A stretch of 60,749 bases of DNA. Origin: Hydrocarboniphaga sp. GTDB taxonomy: Bacteria > Pseudomonadota > Gammaproteobacteria > Nevskiales > Nevskiaceae. Position numbers and translations under genes: made by a program. Below the pieces are notes generated by a model. It saw only the letters and a program-made list of their open reading frames with translations, ran no database searches and was not told the DNA's origin. The stretch spans positions 1 to 60,749 of the forward strand of contig NZ_JAQGNT010000060.1 of assembly GCF_028291725.1 (NCBI RefSeq), read 5' to 3'. Numbering within the stretch: the first letter of the stretch is position 1; each line of letters opens with the position of its first letter. Below, piece by piece: positions 1-8,434 of the stretch.

Positions 1-53
1 GGCGACACAAATAAAACCGATGGATTTCGGCCTGTGGCAAGGCGCAAACCACA

Positions 54-72
54 GCAATAGCACCGCTATTGC
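54..72. repeat. Perfect 8-bp hairpin downstream of the P450 gene
   Basis: GCAATAGC and GCTATTGC form a perfect 8-bp inverted repeat around a 3-base loop, about 70 bases past the stop codon of the minus-strand P450 gene. There is no T tract, so a role as transcription terminator is only possible. The rest of 1-140 shows no gene. Confidence 0.4.
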
Positions 73-140
73 GAGGATTTGCAACGCCGCCGCAGGTCGA
101 AAGACGCGGTTTTATGTGCCGTCAAGCATGCAACGGACCA

Positions 141-1538
141 CTAGTGCCGCAGCCCCTTCACCCGCACCTTGAAGTTCATCGCCGGCCCCGGCGTCGGCGC
201 CGTCTTGGTCTTCAGCACATAGTTCGGCGTCTCGAACTCCAGATCCAGCTTGTAGAACAGCCGCGCCATCGATAGCGCGATCTGCACTTCCGCCAGGCTC
301 TTGCCCAGGCAGGTATGCGGCCCGCGCCCATACGGCGAATACACGCCCGGCACCAGATGCTCGGCGCGCGGCCGCTGGTAGCGGTCGATGTCGAACCTCA
401 AAGGCTCCGGGTAATACTCGTGCATGAAGTGCGGCACGCTGGTGCCCACGTACATCAGCTCGCCTTCCTTGATCTGGTGGCCCTGGAACACGAAATCCCG
501 GGTGGCCGTGCGCATCTGCGCGACCGCGATCGGATACAGGCGCATGGTTTCCATGATCGCGCCGTTCAGCGATGGGATCGCCTTCATCATCGTCTCTTCG
601 TCCAAGCTGCCGCCGGCGAACAGCGCGTCGACTTCGGCCAGCACGCGGCGCTTCACTTCCGGGTGCTTGAGCACGGTGTAGGTGATTGCCGCCGTGGTAT
701 TGGCCACGGTGTCCAGGCCGGCCACATACGGCCCGGTCAGCGTGATGATCAGGTCCTGTGCCGGCATGATCTCCGGGTGCTCCATGTGCGCTGCCATCAC
801 GTCGTCGATCAGGTTGCGCTCCTCCGGTGGCACGGTCTTGTAGCGCGCCTTGGCCTCCTCGATCATCTTGCCGCCAAGTTCGTAGACGCGCGCCTTGGCG
901 TTCTTGTAGGTCGGCCGCTTCAGCAGAAACTTGGGGCGCTGGCGCGTGACCAGCACGTTGAGGATGTGCAGGATCGTGATGCGGATGTCTTTGACGTACT
1001 CCAGCGGCGCGGCGCCGGTCAGGATCTTGCCGAGCTGGTCGACGACCATGTACTGCATGCCCTCGACCACCGGCACCAGAGTGCCGGGCTTCCAATCGCG
1101 TTCCAGCGCGCCGTCGGTGATCCGCACCAGCTCGTCGTAGCGGCCCTTGATCGATTCCTTGGAGTAACCGCTGCGCATGATGTCGCGCAGCTGCTTGTGG
1201 CTCTCGCCGTCTTCGCCGGTCAGCGTGCGGGTTGCACCGTATTCCTGGACCAGGCCTTCCCAGAACTCCTTGGAGCGCAGGCAGTCGCGGCCTTCGCGCG
1301 TACCCATGAAGTTGGCCGCCTCGACGCCGGCGATGACCTTGTAGTCGTTGCCGAGCAGGTTGACCTGGAACACCGGGCCGTACTTCCGATAGCAGTCGAC
1401 GAAAAACTGCGCCGGGCCCCTGGCCATGGCCAGGGCATTGCCGAGCAATGGCCAGCCGGGTACCCGCGGCGTCGGCACCAAGGGCAGCTGGGCTGCCGGT
1501 GGCATCGCGGATGGGGCAGGCTGGGTGGCGGTGTTCAT
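141..1538 (-). CDS. Cytochrome P450 monooxygenase
   Basis: Haem-thiolate monooxygenase of 465 residues, a normal bacterial length. The proline-rich hinge (PTPRVPGWPLLGN) lies near residues 22-34. The I-helix oxygen-activation motif AGLDT is near 273-277, the K-helix ExxR (ETMR) near 330, and the haem loop YGRGPHTCLG has its cysteine near 410. The usual Phe of the haem loop is Tyr here. I start at the ATG at 1538, which has GGAG upstream; an in-frame ATG at 1595 would add 19 residues. There is no membrane anchor, so it is probably soluble and depends on redox partners, none of which are encoded nearby. The substrate cannot be read from the sequence. Confidence 0.93.
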   Translation of the reverse strand: MNTATQPAPSAMPPAAQLPLVPTPRVPGWPLLGNALAMARGPAQFFVDCYRKYGPVFQVNLLGNDYKVIAGVEAANFMGTREGRDCLRSKEFWEGLVQEYGATRTLTGEDGESHKQLRDIMRSGYSKESIKGRYDELVRITDGALERDWKPGTLVPVVEGMQYMVVDQLGKILTGAAPLEYVKDIRITILHILNVLVTRQRPKFLLKRPTYKNAKARVYELGGKMIEEAKARYKTVPPEERNLIDDVMAAHMEHPEIMPAQDLIITLTGPYVAGLDTVANTTAAITYTVLKHPEVKRRVLAEVDALFAGGSLDEETMMKAIPSLNGAIMETMRLYPIAVAQMRTATRDFVFQGHQIKEGELMYVGTSVPHFMHEYYPEPLRFDIDRYQRPRAEHLVPGVYSPYGRGPHTCLGKSLAEVQIALSMARLFYKLDLEFETPNYVLKTKTAPTPGPAMNFKVRVKGLRH

Positions 1539-1874
1539 CGATGAGATCTCCGGGTTCGCGGCGCGCACGGCGGGCTCGCCGCTCGCATGGTGCAACCGCT
1601 CCGGCAGCGCTCCATGATCCCATCGGACTAGTTTTTGGGGAGTGTCCCCGAAATCATCCTTCGAGCCGCTCCGGAACCCCGCGAACCGTTTTTTTTGTCA
1701 CCGCCCGGGAACTTTTTCGATATGACGCTCACGTCGGTTTGCTTTTTGCTTTGCAAATGAGTGCCGTGCGGTAATGCAGCCGCGCGGCAACCCAGGTTCA
1801 TACCCCGGCAAGCCGGTGACCTGATGCGCAACGACGCGCTACCCACCATAAGGTTTTCTATTTGGAGCGTTAGC
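1539..1874. other. Divergent intergenic region, P450 / EF-hand
   Basis: About 336 bases between divergent genes, presumably holding both promoters. It contains a small palindrome GGGGA-GTG-TCCCC at 1637-1649, a run of T near 1690, and a GGAACTT box near 1707 resembling an ECF-type -35 element. I found no -10 partner at the right spacing, so I do not call a promoter. No gene is seen. Confidence 0.3.
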
Positions 1875-2150
1875 GTGAACAAGACTTCGATTTCCTGCCT
1901 TGCCCTCATCCTTTCCCTGGCCTCCGGCGTTGCCGTGGCCGAAAACACTTTGTCCAAGGGCGGTGTCGGCAGCTCTTATCCGCCGGGTAGCCCGCTGGCC
2001 GTCAACAACACCGATTACGTAGACAAGAACGGCGACGGCTGCCTCGAAGCCGACGAAATCAAGCCGGGCTCGCAGATCGAAAAGCGCCTGAAGACGCGTG
2101 ATGCGAACCACGACGGCAAGCTGTGCAAGGACGAGTACTACTTCGAGTAA
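1875..2150 (+). CDS. Small exported EF-hand calcium-binding protein
   Basis: 91 residues. An N-terminal signal peptide (NKTSISCLALILSLASGVAVA) is followed by a short mature chain carrying two EF-hand loops. The first loop is DKNGDGCLEADE, a canonical DxDxDG-type loop ending in Glu. The second is DANHDGKLCKDE. A pair of hands suggests a small periplasmic calcium-binding domain. The start is GTG at 1875, chosen because GGAG lies 7 bases upstream and the signal peptide begins there; longer in-frame starts give a non-signal-like leader. It is monocistronic, followed by a hairpin terminator. Its partner or target is unknown. Confidence 0.82.
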   Translation: MNKTSISCLALILSLASGVAVAENTLSKGGVGSSYPPGSPLAVNNTDYVDKNGDGCLEADEIKPGSQIEKRLKTRDANHDGKLCKDEYYFE

Positions 2151-2278
2151 ACCTCGCGAGCTTCGTCGTCGCGCAGCGGCTGCCGTCGGCGCCGCAGAGT
2201 TCACGCGAAATTCAGAGCCTTACAGGCATCTTGAGCAAGGCCGCCAAGGACGGCGGCATGGTATCGCAGGGATGCGTA

Positions 2279-2311
2279 GCACCGGGTCTCGTATGAGTCC
2301 CGGTGCTTTCT
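2279..2311 (+). terminator. Probable intrinsic terminator of the EF-hand gene
   Basis: GCACCGGG (2279-2286) pairs with CCCGGTGC (2299-2306). The stem continues through a T-T mismatch into CTC/GAG with a GTAT loop, and TTT follows. It lies about 130 bases past the stop codon. Confidence 0.6.
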
Positions 2312-2464
2312 GCGTAGTGGGCCACTGATCGCAGCATAAGCCGGCGACGCTGCTCATCCATTGGCCGGACCATCCCGAGCTTGACAGCAGCGGCGCCGTC
2401 TTCAAGTCTTGGACCGAACCGGGACAGGCGGCAACACAGCTACAACACAGCTAGGGATGCAAGC

Positions 2465-3301
2465 ATGAAGGCGCGCGACTGGGCTTTGCCCGTCATCATC
2501 ATCGTCGTGGCGCTGGCCGCGGCGGCCTGGTACTTCTATGGCTCGCGCGGCGGTGGACCCGCGACCGCGCCGGCTGCCACCACGTCGCCAGCGCCTGCGC
2601 CCGAAGCAGGCACGCCTGCCGAAGACAACACGCCGCAGAACCCGGTCCCGGTCGTGCCGCCGCCATCCGAGACGGTGCCGCCGTCGCCGCCCTTGCCGCT
2701 GCTGGGGTCCAGCGATGCGGAGATGCGCCAGTCGCTGCTCGGGCTGTTCGATACGGCGCCGGTCGAGGCCTTCCTGGTGCCGCAGGACATCATCCGGCGC
2801 TTCGTCGCGATGATCGACAATCTGCCGGAGCCGGCTCTGCCGATGCGCGTGCGGCCGATCCGCAAGATCGACCGCGGTTTCGTGGTGCAGCAGCAGGACG
2901 GCAGCCTGGCGCTGAGTCCGAGCAACGCCGCGCGCTATGCGGGTTTCGTCGAGGCGGTGCAGCTCGCCGACGCCAAGCGCGTCAGCGAGGTTTACTTCCG
3001 CTATTACCCGCTGTTCCAGAGCGCCTACGAAGAGCTCGGCCATCCGGGTCGATACTTCAACGACCGGCTGGTGCAGGTGATCGACCATCTGCTGGCGACG
3101 CCAGAAGTCGCCGGCCCGATTCCGTTGGCGCGACCCAAGGTGTTCTACCAGTTCGCCGATCCGACGCTGGAATCGCTGTCCGCCGGACAGAAGGCGATGA
3201 TCCGCATCGGCCCGGAGAATGCCGAAGTGGTGAAAGCCAAGCTGCGCGAGCTGCGGGCACGTATCGCCACGCGTCACGCGGGCGGGGAGCCGGCGCACTA
3301 G
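2465..3301 (+). CDS. DUF3014 domain membrane-anchored protein
   Basis: 278 residues. A single N-terminal transmembrane anchor (LPVIIIVVALAAAAWYF, about residues 7-23) is followed by an Ala/Pro-rich linker to about residue 75. A globular domain then resembles DUF3014: it begins PLPLLGSSDAEMRQSL, has the typical RRFVAMIDNLPE segment, and ends in a basic helix. The linker would place the domain in the periplasm. No catalytic residues can be recognised and the family's function is unknown to me. The start ATG 2465 is chosen because the anchor begins there; an in-frame upstream start would add 28 implausible residues. It stands alone, between the EF-hand and glycine-zipper genes. Confidence 0.8.
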   Translation: MKARDWALPVIIIVVALAAAAWYFYGSRGGGPATAPAATTSPAPAPEAGTPAEDNTPQNPVPVVPPPSETVPPSPPLPLLGSSDAEMRQSLLGLFDTAPVEAFLVPQDIIRRFVAMIDNLPEPALPMRVRPIRKIDRGFVVQQQDGSLALSPSNAARYAGFVEAVQLADAKRVSEVYFRYYPLFQSAYEELGHPGRYFNDRLVQVIDHLLATPEVAGPIPLARPKVFYQFADPTLESLSAGQKAMIRIGPENAEVVKAKLRELRARIATRHAGGEPAH

Positions 3302-3379
3302 CCGATCCCCGCCGGGGTTCACGGCGAATTCAGCGCTGGCGCCTACCGTGTACTGCTCAGTACATGGAGGACGAAAGAC

Positions 3380-3739
3380 ATGGATGTCTTCAATCGAAGC
3401 GGAAGTCGAATCGGAAGTCGCTATCTGATCGCGAGTTGTGCCGCATTTGCTGCCTGTGCATCGCTGCCGGCAATCGCGGAGGTCTACACCAACGACGATG
3501 GCCAGCGCGTCGAATGCCACTACGAGCAAACCCAGTCGAGTGACGGCCATCCGGTGGCCGCGCCGGTGATCGGCGCGATAGCTGGCGGCGTGGTCGGCCA
3601 CCAGTTCGGAGGCGGCAAGGGCAACGACCTTGCCACCGTCGCCGGCGCGGGTGCCGGCGCCTACGCCGGCAAGAAATACAACGACAGCAAGACCGACGAC
3701 CAGGGCTCAACGCGCAAAGTCTGTCAGCCGGTGAGCTGA
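3380..3739 (+). CDS. Glycine-zipper 2TM envelope protein
   Basis: 119 residues. The signal peptide is followed by a short Cys-containing stretch (YTNDDGQRVECHYEQ). A glycine-zipper hairpin then follows (APVIGAIAGGVVGHQFGGG, then TVAGAGAGAYAGKK), and the tail contains another Cys. This is the layout of the 17-kDa surface antigen/SlyB-like family, which inserts in or stabilises the outer membrane. GGAGG sits 10 bases upstream of the ATG. It lacks a lipobox cysteine at the usual place, so it may be a soluble or disulfide-bonded variant. Monocistronic. Confidence 0.82.
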   Translation: MDVFNRSGSRIGSRYLIASCAAFAACASLPAIAEVYTNDDGQRVECHYEQTQSSDGHPVAAPVIGAIAGGVVGHQFGGGKGNDLATVAGAGAGAYAGKKYNDSKTDDQGSTRKVCQPVS

Positions 3740-3836
3740 GTCCGGCCAACGGACTGACGGCAGAAACTTTTACAGAGGCGGCTCGCGCGGGCAGCAGCGG
3801 GCGCCTCATTCCAGGCAACGCAACACCACAGGTTCA

Positions 3837-5621
3837 GTGATGACGATGGCATCGGCGCTCGGTGTGAGCGCTTTGCGAGAAACCCTGTCCCGCCGTTTCG
3901 GACTGCAAGGCTGGCGGCCGGGACAGGAGCGCGTGATCACCAGCGTGCTCGCCGGCCGCGACACGCTGGCGATCATGCCGACCGGCGCCGGCAAATCGCT
4001 TTGCTACCAGCTGCCGGCGCTGCATCTGAGCGGACTGACGCTGGTGGTGTCGCCGTTGATCGCGCTGATGAAGGATCAGGCCGAGAAGCTCGAGGTCGCC
4101 GGCATCCAGAACGCGCAGCTCAACAGCGCCTTGAGCGCCCAGCAGGAAGCCGCGATGCTCGAGCGCATTGTCGCGATGCACGAAGGCATCGTGTTCGTGA
4201 CGCCGGAGCGGCTTGCGGACGAACGCTTTCTGCACACGCTGCGGGCCAAGTCGGTCGCGCTGCTGGTGGTCGACGAGGCGCACTGCATCTCGCAGTGGGG
4301 CCATGATTTCCGCCCGGCGTTCCTGGAGATCGGCATGGCCATCAATGCGCTGAACCGTCCGCCGGTGCTGGCACTGACCGCGACCGCGACCGCCCGTGTG
4401 ATCGACGACATCCGCACGCAGCTCGGTCTGACCAAGCTGCGCGTGATCAACACCGGCCTGTACCGCCCGAACCTGCGCTGCGAAGTGCTGCCCGTGCAGG
4501 GCGAGGATCGCAAGCTCGCGGCGCTGATCGGGCGTCTGCGCACCAGCCGCGGCAACGGCATCGTTTACTGTGCGACCGTCAAGAGCGTCGATGCACTGCA
4601 TGAGGCCCTGGGGCAGGCCCAGATCGACGTCACCCGGTATCACGGCCGGCTGACGCCGCGCGAGCGCGACGCCAACCAGGACGCCTTCATGTCCGGCCAA
4701 TGCCGGATCATGGTCGCGACCAATGCCTTCGGCATGGGGATCGACAAGGCCGACCTGCGTTTCATCATTCACTACCAGATGCCGGGCAGCCTCGAGGCTT
4801 ACTACCAGGAATCCGGCCGCGCCGGCCGCGACGGCCTGCCCGCCGCTTGCCTGCTGATGTTCGATGTGCGCGACAAGCAGGTGCAGCAGTTCTTTCTGGC
4901 GCGCCGTTACCCGGGTGTCGACGAGTTGTCCAGCGTCTGGGTCGCCTTGTGCCGCCAGACCCAGAACCGCGATCGCGCGAGCTTGAAGGAATTGCAGGAA
5001 GCGGTCCCCAGGCTGGGTTCCAGCCGCTTGCGCATCACTTTGAAGCTGCTCGAGCAGGCGGGCCTGCTGGCGCGCGCCGAGGATGGCGGGTACCGGCTGT
5101 CCGAGACTGTTGGCAATTTGATCGACTTCCAGAAAATTGCCGACGACTACGCGCTGCGTGCCGAGCGCGATCAGATCGTGCTCGAGCAGATGATCGCCTA
5201 TGCGCAGAGTTCGCTATGCCGCTGGGCTCGCCTGCTCGAATACTTCGGCGTGCGCGCCGAGCGCCAGCGCTGCGGCCACTGCGACAGCTGCGAGCGACCG
5301 GGCATCCAGGTCGACCCGAACGTGCTGCGCCGTGCCGAAAACGACGCCGCCTGGCGCGCACGCAAGCCGCTGCCGCCGATCGAAAACGCCGCTGAGACCG
5401 ACCTCGCCGGCGGCGAAACGGCGCCGCCGGTTTTTGCCCCCGGCAACCGCGTCCGCGTCAGCCGCTACGGCCACGGAGAAATCACCGACCTCACCGACAC
5501 GCATGCGACGCTGCGTTTTGCCGACGGTGCATCACGCACCTTCCTGCAGAGCTATCTGCGCCCGTCGGCGCGAGCCCCGCGCCACCGGCCTGCGATATCG
5601 CAGGAAGCGCAGATCGCCTAG
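3837..5621 (+). CDS. recQ: RecQ-family ATP-dependent DNA helicase, short form
   Basis: 594 residues. The superfamily 2 helicase core is complete: Walker A PTGAGKS (48-54), DEAH (146-149) followed by the RecQ aromatic-rich loop CISQWGHDFRP, and motif VI QESGRAGRDG (324-333). A winged-helix-like stretch (about 365-420) comes before the zinc site (C461, C479, C482, C485). In E. coli RecQ the winged helix follows the zinc site. There is no HRDC domain; instead an SH3-like beta segment (about 537-580, GNRVRVSRYGHGEITDL) ends the protein. Role: 3'-5' unwinding in recombination and repair. Two ATGs (3837, 3846) are possible starts. Because of the unusual C-terminus it may be a second RecQ-like helicase of the genome. 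Confidence 0.9.
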   Translation: MMTMASALGVSALRETLSRRFGLQGWRPGQERVITSVLAGRDTLAIMPTGAGKSLCYQLPALHLSGLTLVVSPLIALMKDQAEKLEVAGIQNAQLNSALSAQQEAAMLERIVAMHEGIVFVTPERLADERFLHTLRAKSVALLVVDEAHCISQWGHDFRPAFLEIGMAINALNRPPVLALTATATARVIDDIRTQLGLTKLRVINTGLYRPNLRCEVLPVQGEDRKLAALIGRLRTSRGNGIVYCATVKSVDALHEALGQAQIDVTRYHGRLTPRERDANQDAFMSGQCRIMVATNAFGMGIDKADLRFIIHYQMPGSLEAYYQESGRAGRDGLPAACLLMFDVRDKQVQQFFLARRYPGVDELSSVWVALCRQTQNRDRASLKELQEAVPRLGSSRLRITLKLLEQAGLLARAEDGGYRLSETVGNLIDFQKIADDYALRAERDQIVLEQMIAYAQSSLCRWARLLEYFGVRAERQRCGHCDSCERPGIQVDPNVLRRAENDAAWRARKPLPPIENAAETDLAGGETAPPVFAPGNRVRVSRYGHGEITDLTDTHATLRFADGASRTFLQSYLRPSARAPRHRPAISQEAQIA

Positions 5622-5645
5622 CCGCGAATGGGAACGCGGTTCGCG

Positions 5646-5727
5646 CGTAGGTCGGCAATCCTTTGCCGACGTGAGGCCTCGATTGCGCGTCCGAGAGTAC
5701 ACGTCGGCAAGGGATTGCCGACCTACG
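5646..5727. repeat. Palindromic repeat family A, copy 1
   Basis: Two arms of the type GTAGGTCGGCAATCC-TTTGCCGACGTG face each other as an imperfect hairpin of about 80 bp, 25 bases after the recQ stop. Other copies are at 6006-6081, 36400-36478, 41306-41396 and 47650-47728, with a single arm at 53044-53074 and a variant at 51826-51873. Confidence 0.9.
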
Positions 5728-5792
5728 GTGCCGGGAGATGCTTCTCATCAAATACAGGCCCTAACCCGAATGGCACCAACTTAACGAGCGAT

Positions 5793-5959
5793 CCCCTCTC
5801 CCGCAGGCTTGCACCTGCCGGCTTGAATCCCGGAACCGGCCAGCCCCTTCCCCCGCATGCGGGGGAAGGTTGGGATGGGGGCGCGACGATAGCGCCGCGC
5901 CTGGGCGCCCCCACCCCAGCCCTCCCCCGCAAGCGGGGGAGGGAGAGGCTCCTGGGTAG
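5793..5959. repeat. Palindromic repeat family C, intergenic copy
   Basis: About 167 bp built from oppositely oriented GC hairpins (CCCCCGCATGCGGGGG, CCCCCGCAAGCGGGGG), a core ATAGCGCCGCGCCTG and an end GAGGCTCCTGGGTAG. It is clearly homologous to the copy at 57740-57955, which lies inside a coding region. No protein is encoded. Confidence 0.85.
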
Positions 5960-6005
5960 CCCCATGTTCCTTGCGGACCTGCTCACGGACCATGAACCCG
6001 ATGAC

Positions 6006-6081
6006 GGTAGGTCGGCAATCCTTTGCCGACGTGCTCAAGCGATCGGGGCGCACACGTCGGCAAGGGATTGCCGACCTACGT
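6006..6081. repeat. Palindromic repeat family A, copy 2
   Basis: The facing arms GTAGGTCGGCAATCC and GGATTGCCGACCTAC are separated by a short, non-conserved centre. Together with copies A1 and C1 it fills most of the 850-base gene-free stretch after recQ. Confidence 0.9.
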
Positions 6082-6159
6082 CGCTGGCGGGGCAGAGCCG
6101 GTTCATGGAAAGGGGATAAGGGATCGCAAGGCCATTCGGGCTAGGGCGACTCGCCCCCG

Positions 6160-6406
6160 GCTTCGGGCAAGGGTGCCGACGACGTACAGCGCGGTGACCT
6201 CGCGTGATTGCGACGGCGGCCACTCCGAGCCGATGTAGGCGACCGTGATGCCGATGATGCCCGGCAGGCACACGCTGCAGCAGGCGCGCGATGATCAGCC
6301 GGGTCGAGCTCTGCGCCGGGGCGACGGCCGCTGTCGGCAGCACCACGATGAACGCGGCCAGCACGATCACGCGGCGCCGATCTCGTTCATTGCAGGTCTT
6401 GGACAT
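6160..6406 (-). pseudogene. Fossil of an MFS transporter gene
   Basis: Read on the minus strand from 6406, the frame gives VIVLAAFIVVLPTAA and then TRLIIARLLQ, like the start of an MFS carrier. Near 6275 the homology jumps to another frame, which reads LPGIIGITVAYIGSEWPP and then SREVTALYVVGT. The two parts together match the MFS pattern of an R-x-LQG helix followed by a P-G-I helix and a loop before the next helix. One frameshift, a short N-terminus and loss of everything downstream make it a remnant. It lies between a repeat cluster and the AI-2E permease gene. Confidence 0.6.
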
Positions 6407-6472
6407 TGCCGCACTCTATTGTCGCCGCGCCGCGATGTTCGGACCAGCTTCCTGGCCCGCGCGGTGTCAGAG

Positions 6473-7657
6473 ATGCCGATGACGATGCCGCCGGACCCGG
6501 ATTTGCAGCTGCAGCGTGCACCCGAGACTTCGGCTGCGATGATCCCGGCGGTGCGCCGGCCAATCGATGGACGCGGCACGGCGCTGGCAATCATCGCGTT
6601 CGTCGCGGTGATCTATCTGCTGCAGTGGGCCAGTCAGGTGTTCATTCCGATCGTGCTGGCGATTTCCCTGAGCTACGCGCTGACGCCGTTCGTGGCCTGG
6701 CTGAAGAAGCATCTGCGTCTGCCGCAGCCGCTGGGCGCGGGCCTTGCGCTGTGCCTGCTGGTCGCGACGGTCGCATATATGGGCGCCGCGCTGCAGCCGC
6801 AGACCGCGACCCTGCTCGACAGCCTGCCGCAGGCGACGAAGAAACTGGAAAGCCTGCTGCACCGGACCTCGCTGGATCGTACCAGCGCGTTCCGCAAGCT
6901 CACCATCGCCGCCGACGAATTCGGCAAGGCCACCAATCCAGGCGCCGCGCGTCTGTCGCAGCAGAACTCGCCGGGTACCAATGCGATCATCGGCTCGTCG
7001 CCGGACAAGCTGCGCGAATACCTGTGGAACGGTGCCGGGGCGGTACTGACCGGCTTCGGCCGTGCTGTCGTGGTGCTCGCGCTGTCGTACTTCCTGCTGA
7101 TTTCCGGTCATTCATTCAAGCGCAGGCTGGTCAGGATCAGCGGCAGCACGCTCAGCGAGAAAAAGCTGACCGTGCAGATCCTCGACGAGATCGACACGCA
7201 GATCCAGCGCTACATCCTGATCCAGCTCGGCACCAGCGCGCTGGTCGGCCTGCTCACCGGCCTTGCGTTCGCGCTGATCGGGGTCGACAGCGCGTTCTTC
7301 TGGGGCGTCGCCGCCGCGGTGCTGCATCTGGTGCCGTACATCGGCACCGCGCTGGTGGTGCTGATGTCGTCGGTGTTCGCCTACCTGCAGTTCTCGGAGG
7401 TGCATAGCGTGCTGCTGGTGGCAGGCGCGACGCTGGCGATCGCCGGCCTGGTCGGCTTCGGCATGGTGCCCTGGCTGACCGAGCGCGTCGGCCGCATCAA
7501 CGCGGTCGCCACCTTCGTCGCGCTGATCGCCTGGGAATGGCTATGGGGCGTCCCGGGCCTGTTGCTCGGCATCCCGATCATGATGGCGATCATGGCCGTC
7601 TGCGAGCGCATCGAGCGCCTGCAGCCGTTCGCCGAACTGCTGGGTTCGGATCGCTGA
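6473..7657 (+). CDS. AI-2E family transporter (YdiK/TqsA-like permease)
   Basis: 394 residues. Hydrophobic helices at the N-terminus (ALAIIAFVAVIYLLQWASQVF, then a helix ending YALTPFVAWLKK) are followed by a soluble amphipathic region (about 95-185). A C-terminal block of four or five helices carries the family's conserved patterns (HLVPYIGTALVVL, GVPGLLLGIPIM). The superfamily includes autoinducer-2 exporters and Na+/H+ antiporters, so the substrate is uncertain. I start at ATG 6473 (ATG 6479 is equally possible); earlier in-frame codons read through the MFS fossil and are not credible. Monocistronic. Confidence 0.88.
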   Translation: MPMTMPPDPDLQLQRAPETSAAMIPAVRRPIDGRGTALAIIAFVAVIYLLQWASQVFIPIVLAISLSYALTPFVAWLKKHLRLPQPLGAGLALCLLVATVAYMGAALQPQTATLLDSLPQATKKLESLLHRTSLDRTSAFRKLTIAADEFGKATNPGAARLSQQNSPGTNAIIGSSPDKLREYLWNGAGAVLTGFGRAVVVLALSYFLLISGHSFKRRLVRISGSTLSEKKLTVQILDEIDTQIQRYILIQLGTSALVGLLTGLAFALIGVDSAFFWGVAAAVLHLVPYIGTALVVLMSSVFAYLQFSEVHSVLLVAGATLAIAGLVGFGMVPWLTERVGRINAVATFVALIAWEWLWGVPGLLLGIPIMMAIMAVCERIERLQPFAELLGSDR

Positions 7658-7823
7658 ACCAGGCTCGTCGTATGATGGAAAGCCGCGACCGCATGGGAAA
7701 ACGGGGCCCCGGCGTCGCCGGTTGCTAAGCGCCCCGGCCCGGGTGGCTGACTGCCAATTCCGTGCCGGGGCGATTAAAATTTCCAAACTAGATACAACAT
7801 TCCAAAGAGATAGCGAAAACAAC

Positions 7824-8099
7824 ATGCCCGATATCGACGTCACCCGTCCGCATGGACGCAGCATCGCCGAAGCCCGCCAGCTCGTCGAAAGCCTGATCGT
7901 CAAGATGGCCAAGGACTACGACCTGAAACACCAGTGGGAGGGTGACACCCTCAAGTTCGAGCGCAGCGGCCTGTCCGGCGAGATGGCGATCTCGCCCAGT
8001 GACATACACATCACCGCCAAGCTCGGCCTGATGCTCAAGCCGCTGAAGGGCCGCATCGAGAAAGAGCTGGTCGGCGTGCTCGATCGCAAACTGGTCTGA
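7824..8099 (+). CDS. Polyhydroxyalkanoate-system (PHA_gran_rgn) family protein
   Basis: 91 residues, soluble. The sequence (DVTRPHGRSIAEARQLVESL, then an internal MAISPSDIHITAKLGLMLKPLK, then IEKELVGVLDRK) matches the small family often found near PHA synthesis genes. The fold is probably a START-like or steroid-binding-like half domain. No phaC or phasin gene lies in this window, so a PHA role is only suggested by the family name. The ATG follows an A/G-rich stretch (AAAGAGA) 12 bases upstream. Confidence 0.8.
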   Translation: MPDIDVTRPHGRSIAEARQLVESLIVKMAKDYDLKHQWEGDTLKFERSGLSGEMAISPSDIHITAKLGLMLKPLKGRIEKELVGVLDRKLV

Positions 8100-8256
8100 G
8101 GCTGGGGATGCCGGCACATGGACGTGCCGGGCGCCGCCAGGCAATGATGAACGCCGTCAAGGCCGCGACTGAGCTTGGCGTTGGATCGACGAAAGCAAAT
8201 GGACATCAAGCGGACCTGCGTGGCAGGCGTTGCCACCGATGCCGTACATTTTTGGC

Positions 8257-8422
8257 CTAGCAGCCTGTCGGGCTTGGCAAGATCTACTGCGGCTTCGGCC
8301 TGCTGCGCCCAAACTGCGGGCGCCCTCGTCGAATATGACTCGATATTTTCCTCGGTCGCCCGCAGCTTGGACACAGCAGGCCAAACCCTCGCTACGATCT
8401 CCCAAGCCCGACAGGCTGCTAG
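8257..8422. repeat. 166-bp palindromic element (family E, MITE-like)
   Basis: A perfect 21-bp inverted repeat bounds the element (8257-8277 and 8402-8422; the arm begins CTAGCAGCCTGTCGGGCTTG). The inner parts also pair: GCCTGCTG against CAGCAGGC, and CTGCGGGCG against CGCCCGCAG. The whole unit can therefore fold as one long hairpin. No open frame or transposase is present. It ends 12 bases before the ATG at 8435, so it may supply or disturb that gene's 5' region. Confidence 0.85.
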
Positions 8423-8434
8423 CCTCCGCATGCA

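Noticed and set aside
54-72. A definite terminator of the P450 gene
   Set aside because: The stem is perfect but short and has no T tract, so it is listed only as a hairpin.
1707-1740. An ECF-type promoter (GGAACTT) upstream of the EF-hand gene
   Set aside because: No -10 element at 15-17 bases, and the distance to the start codon is long.
5646-6081. The cluster of palindromes read as a CRISPR array
   Set aside because: Units are inverted rather than direct repeats, with unequal lengths and no spacer regularity, and no cas genes are near.
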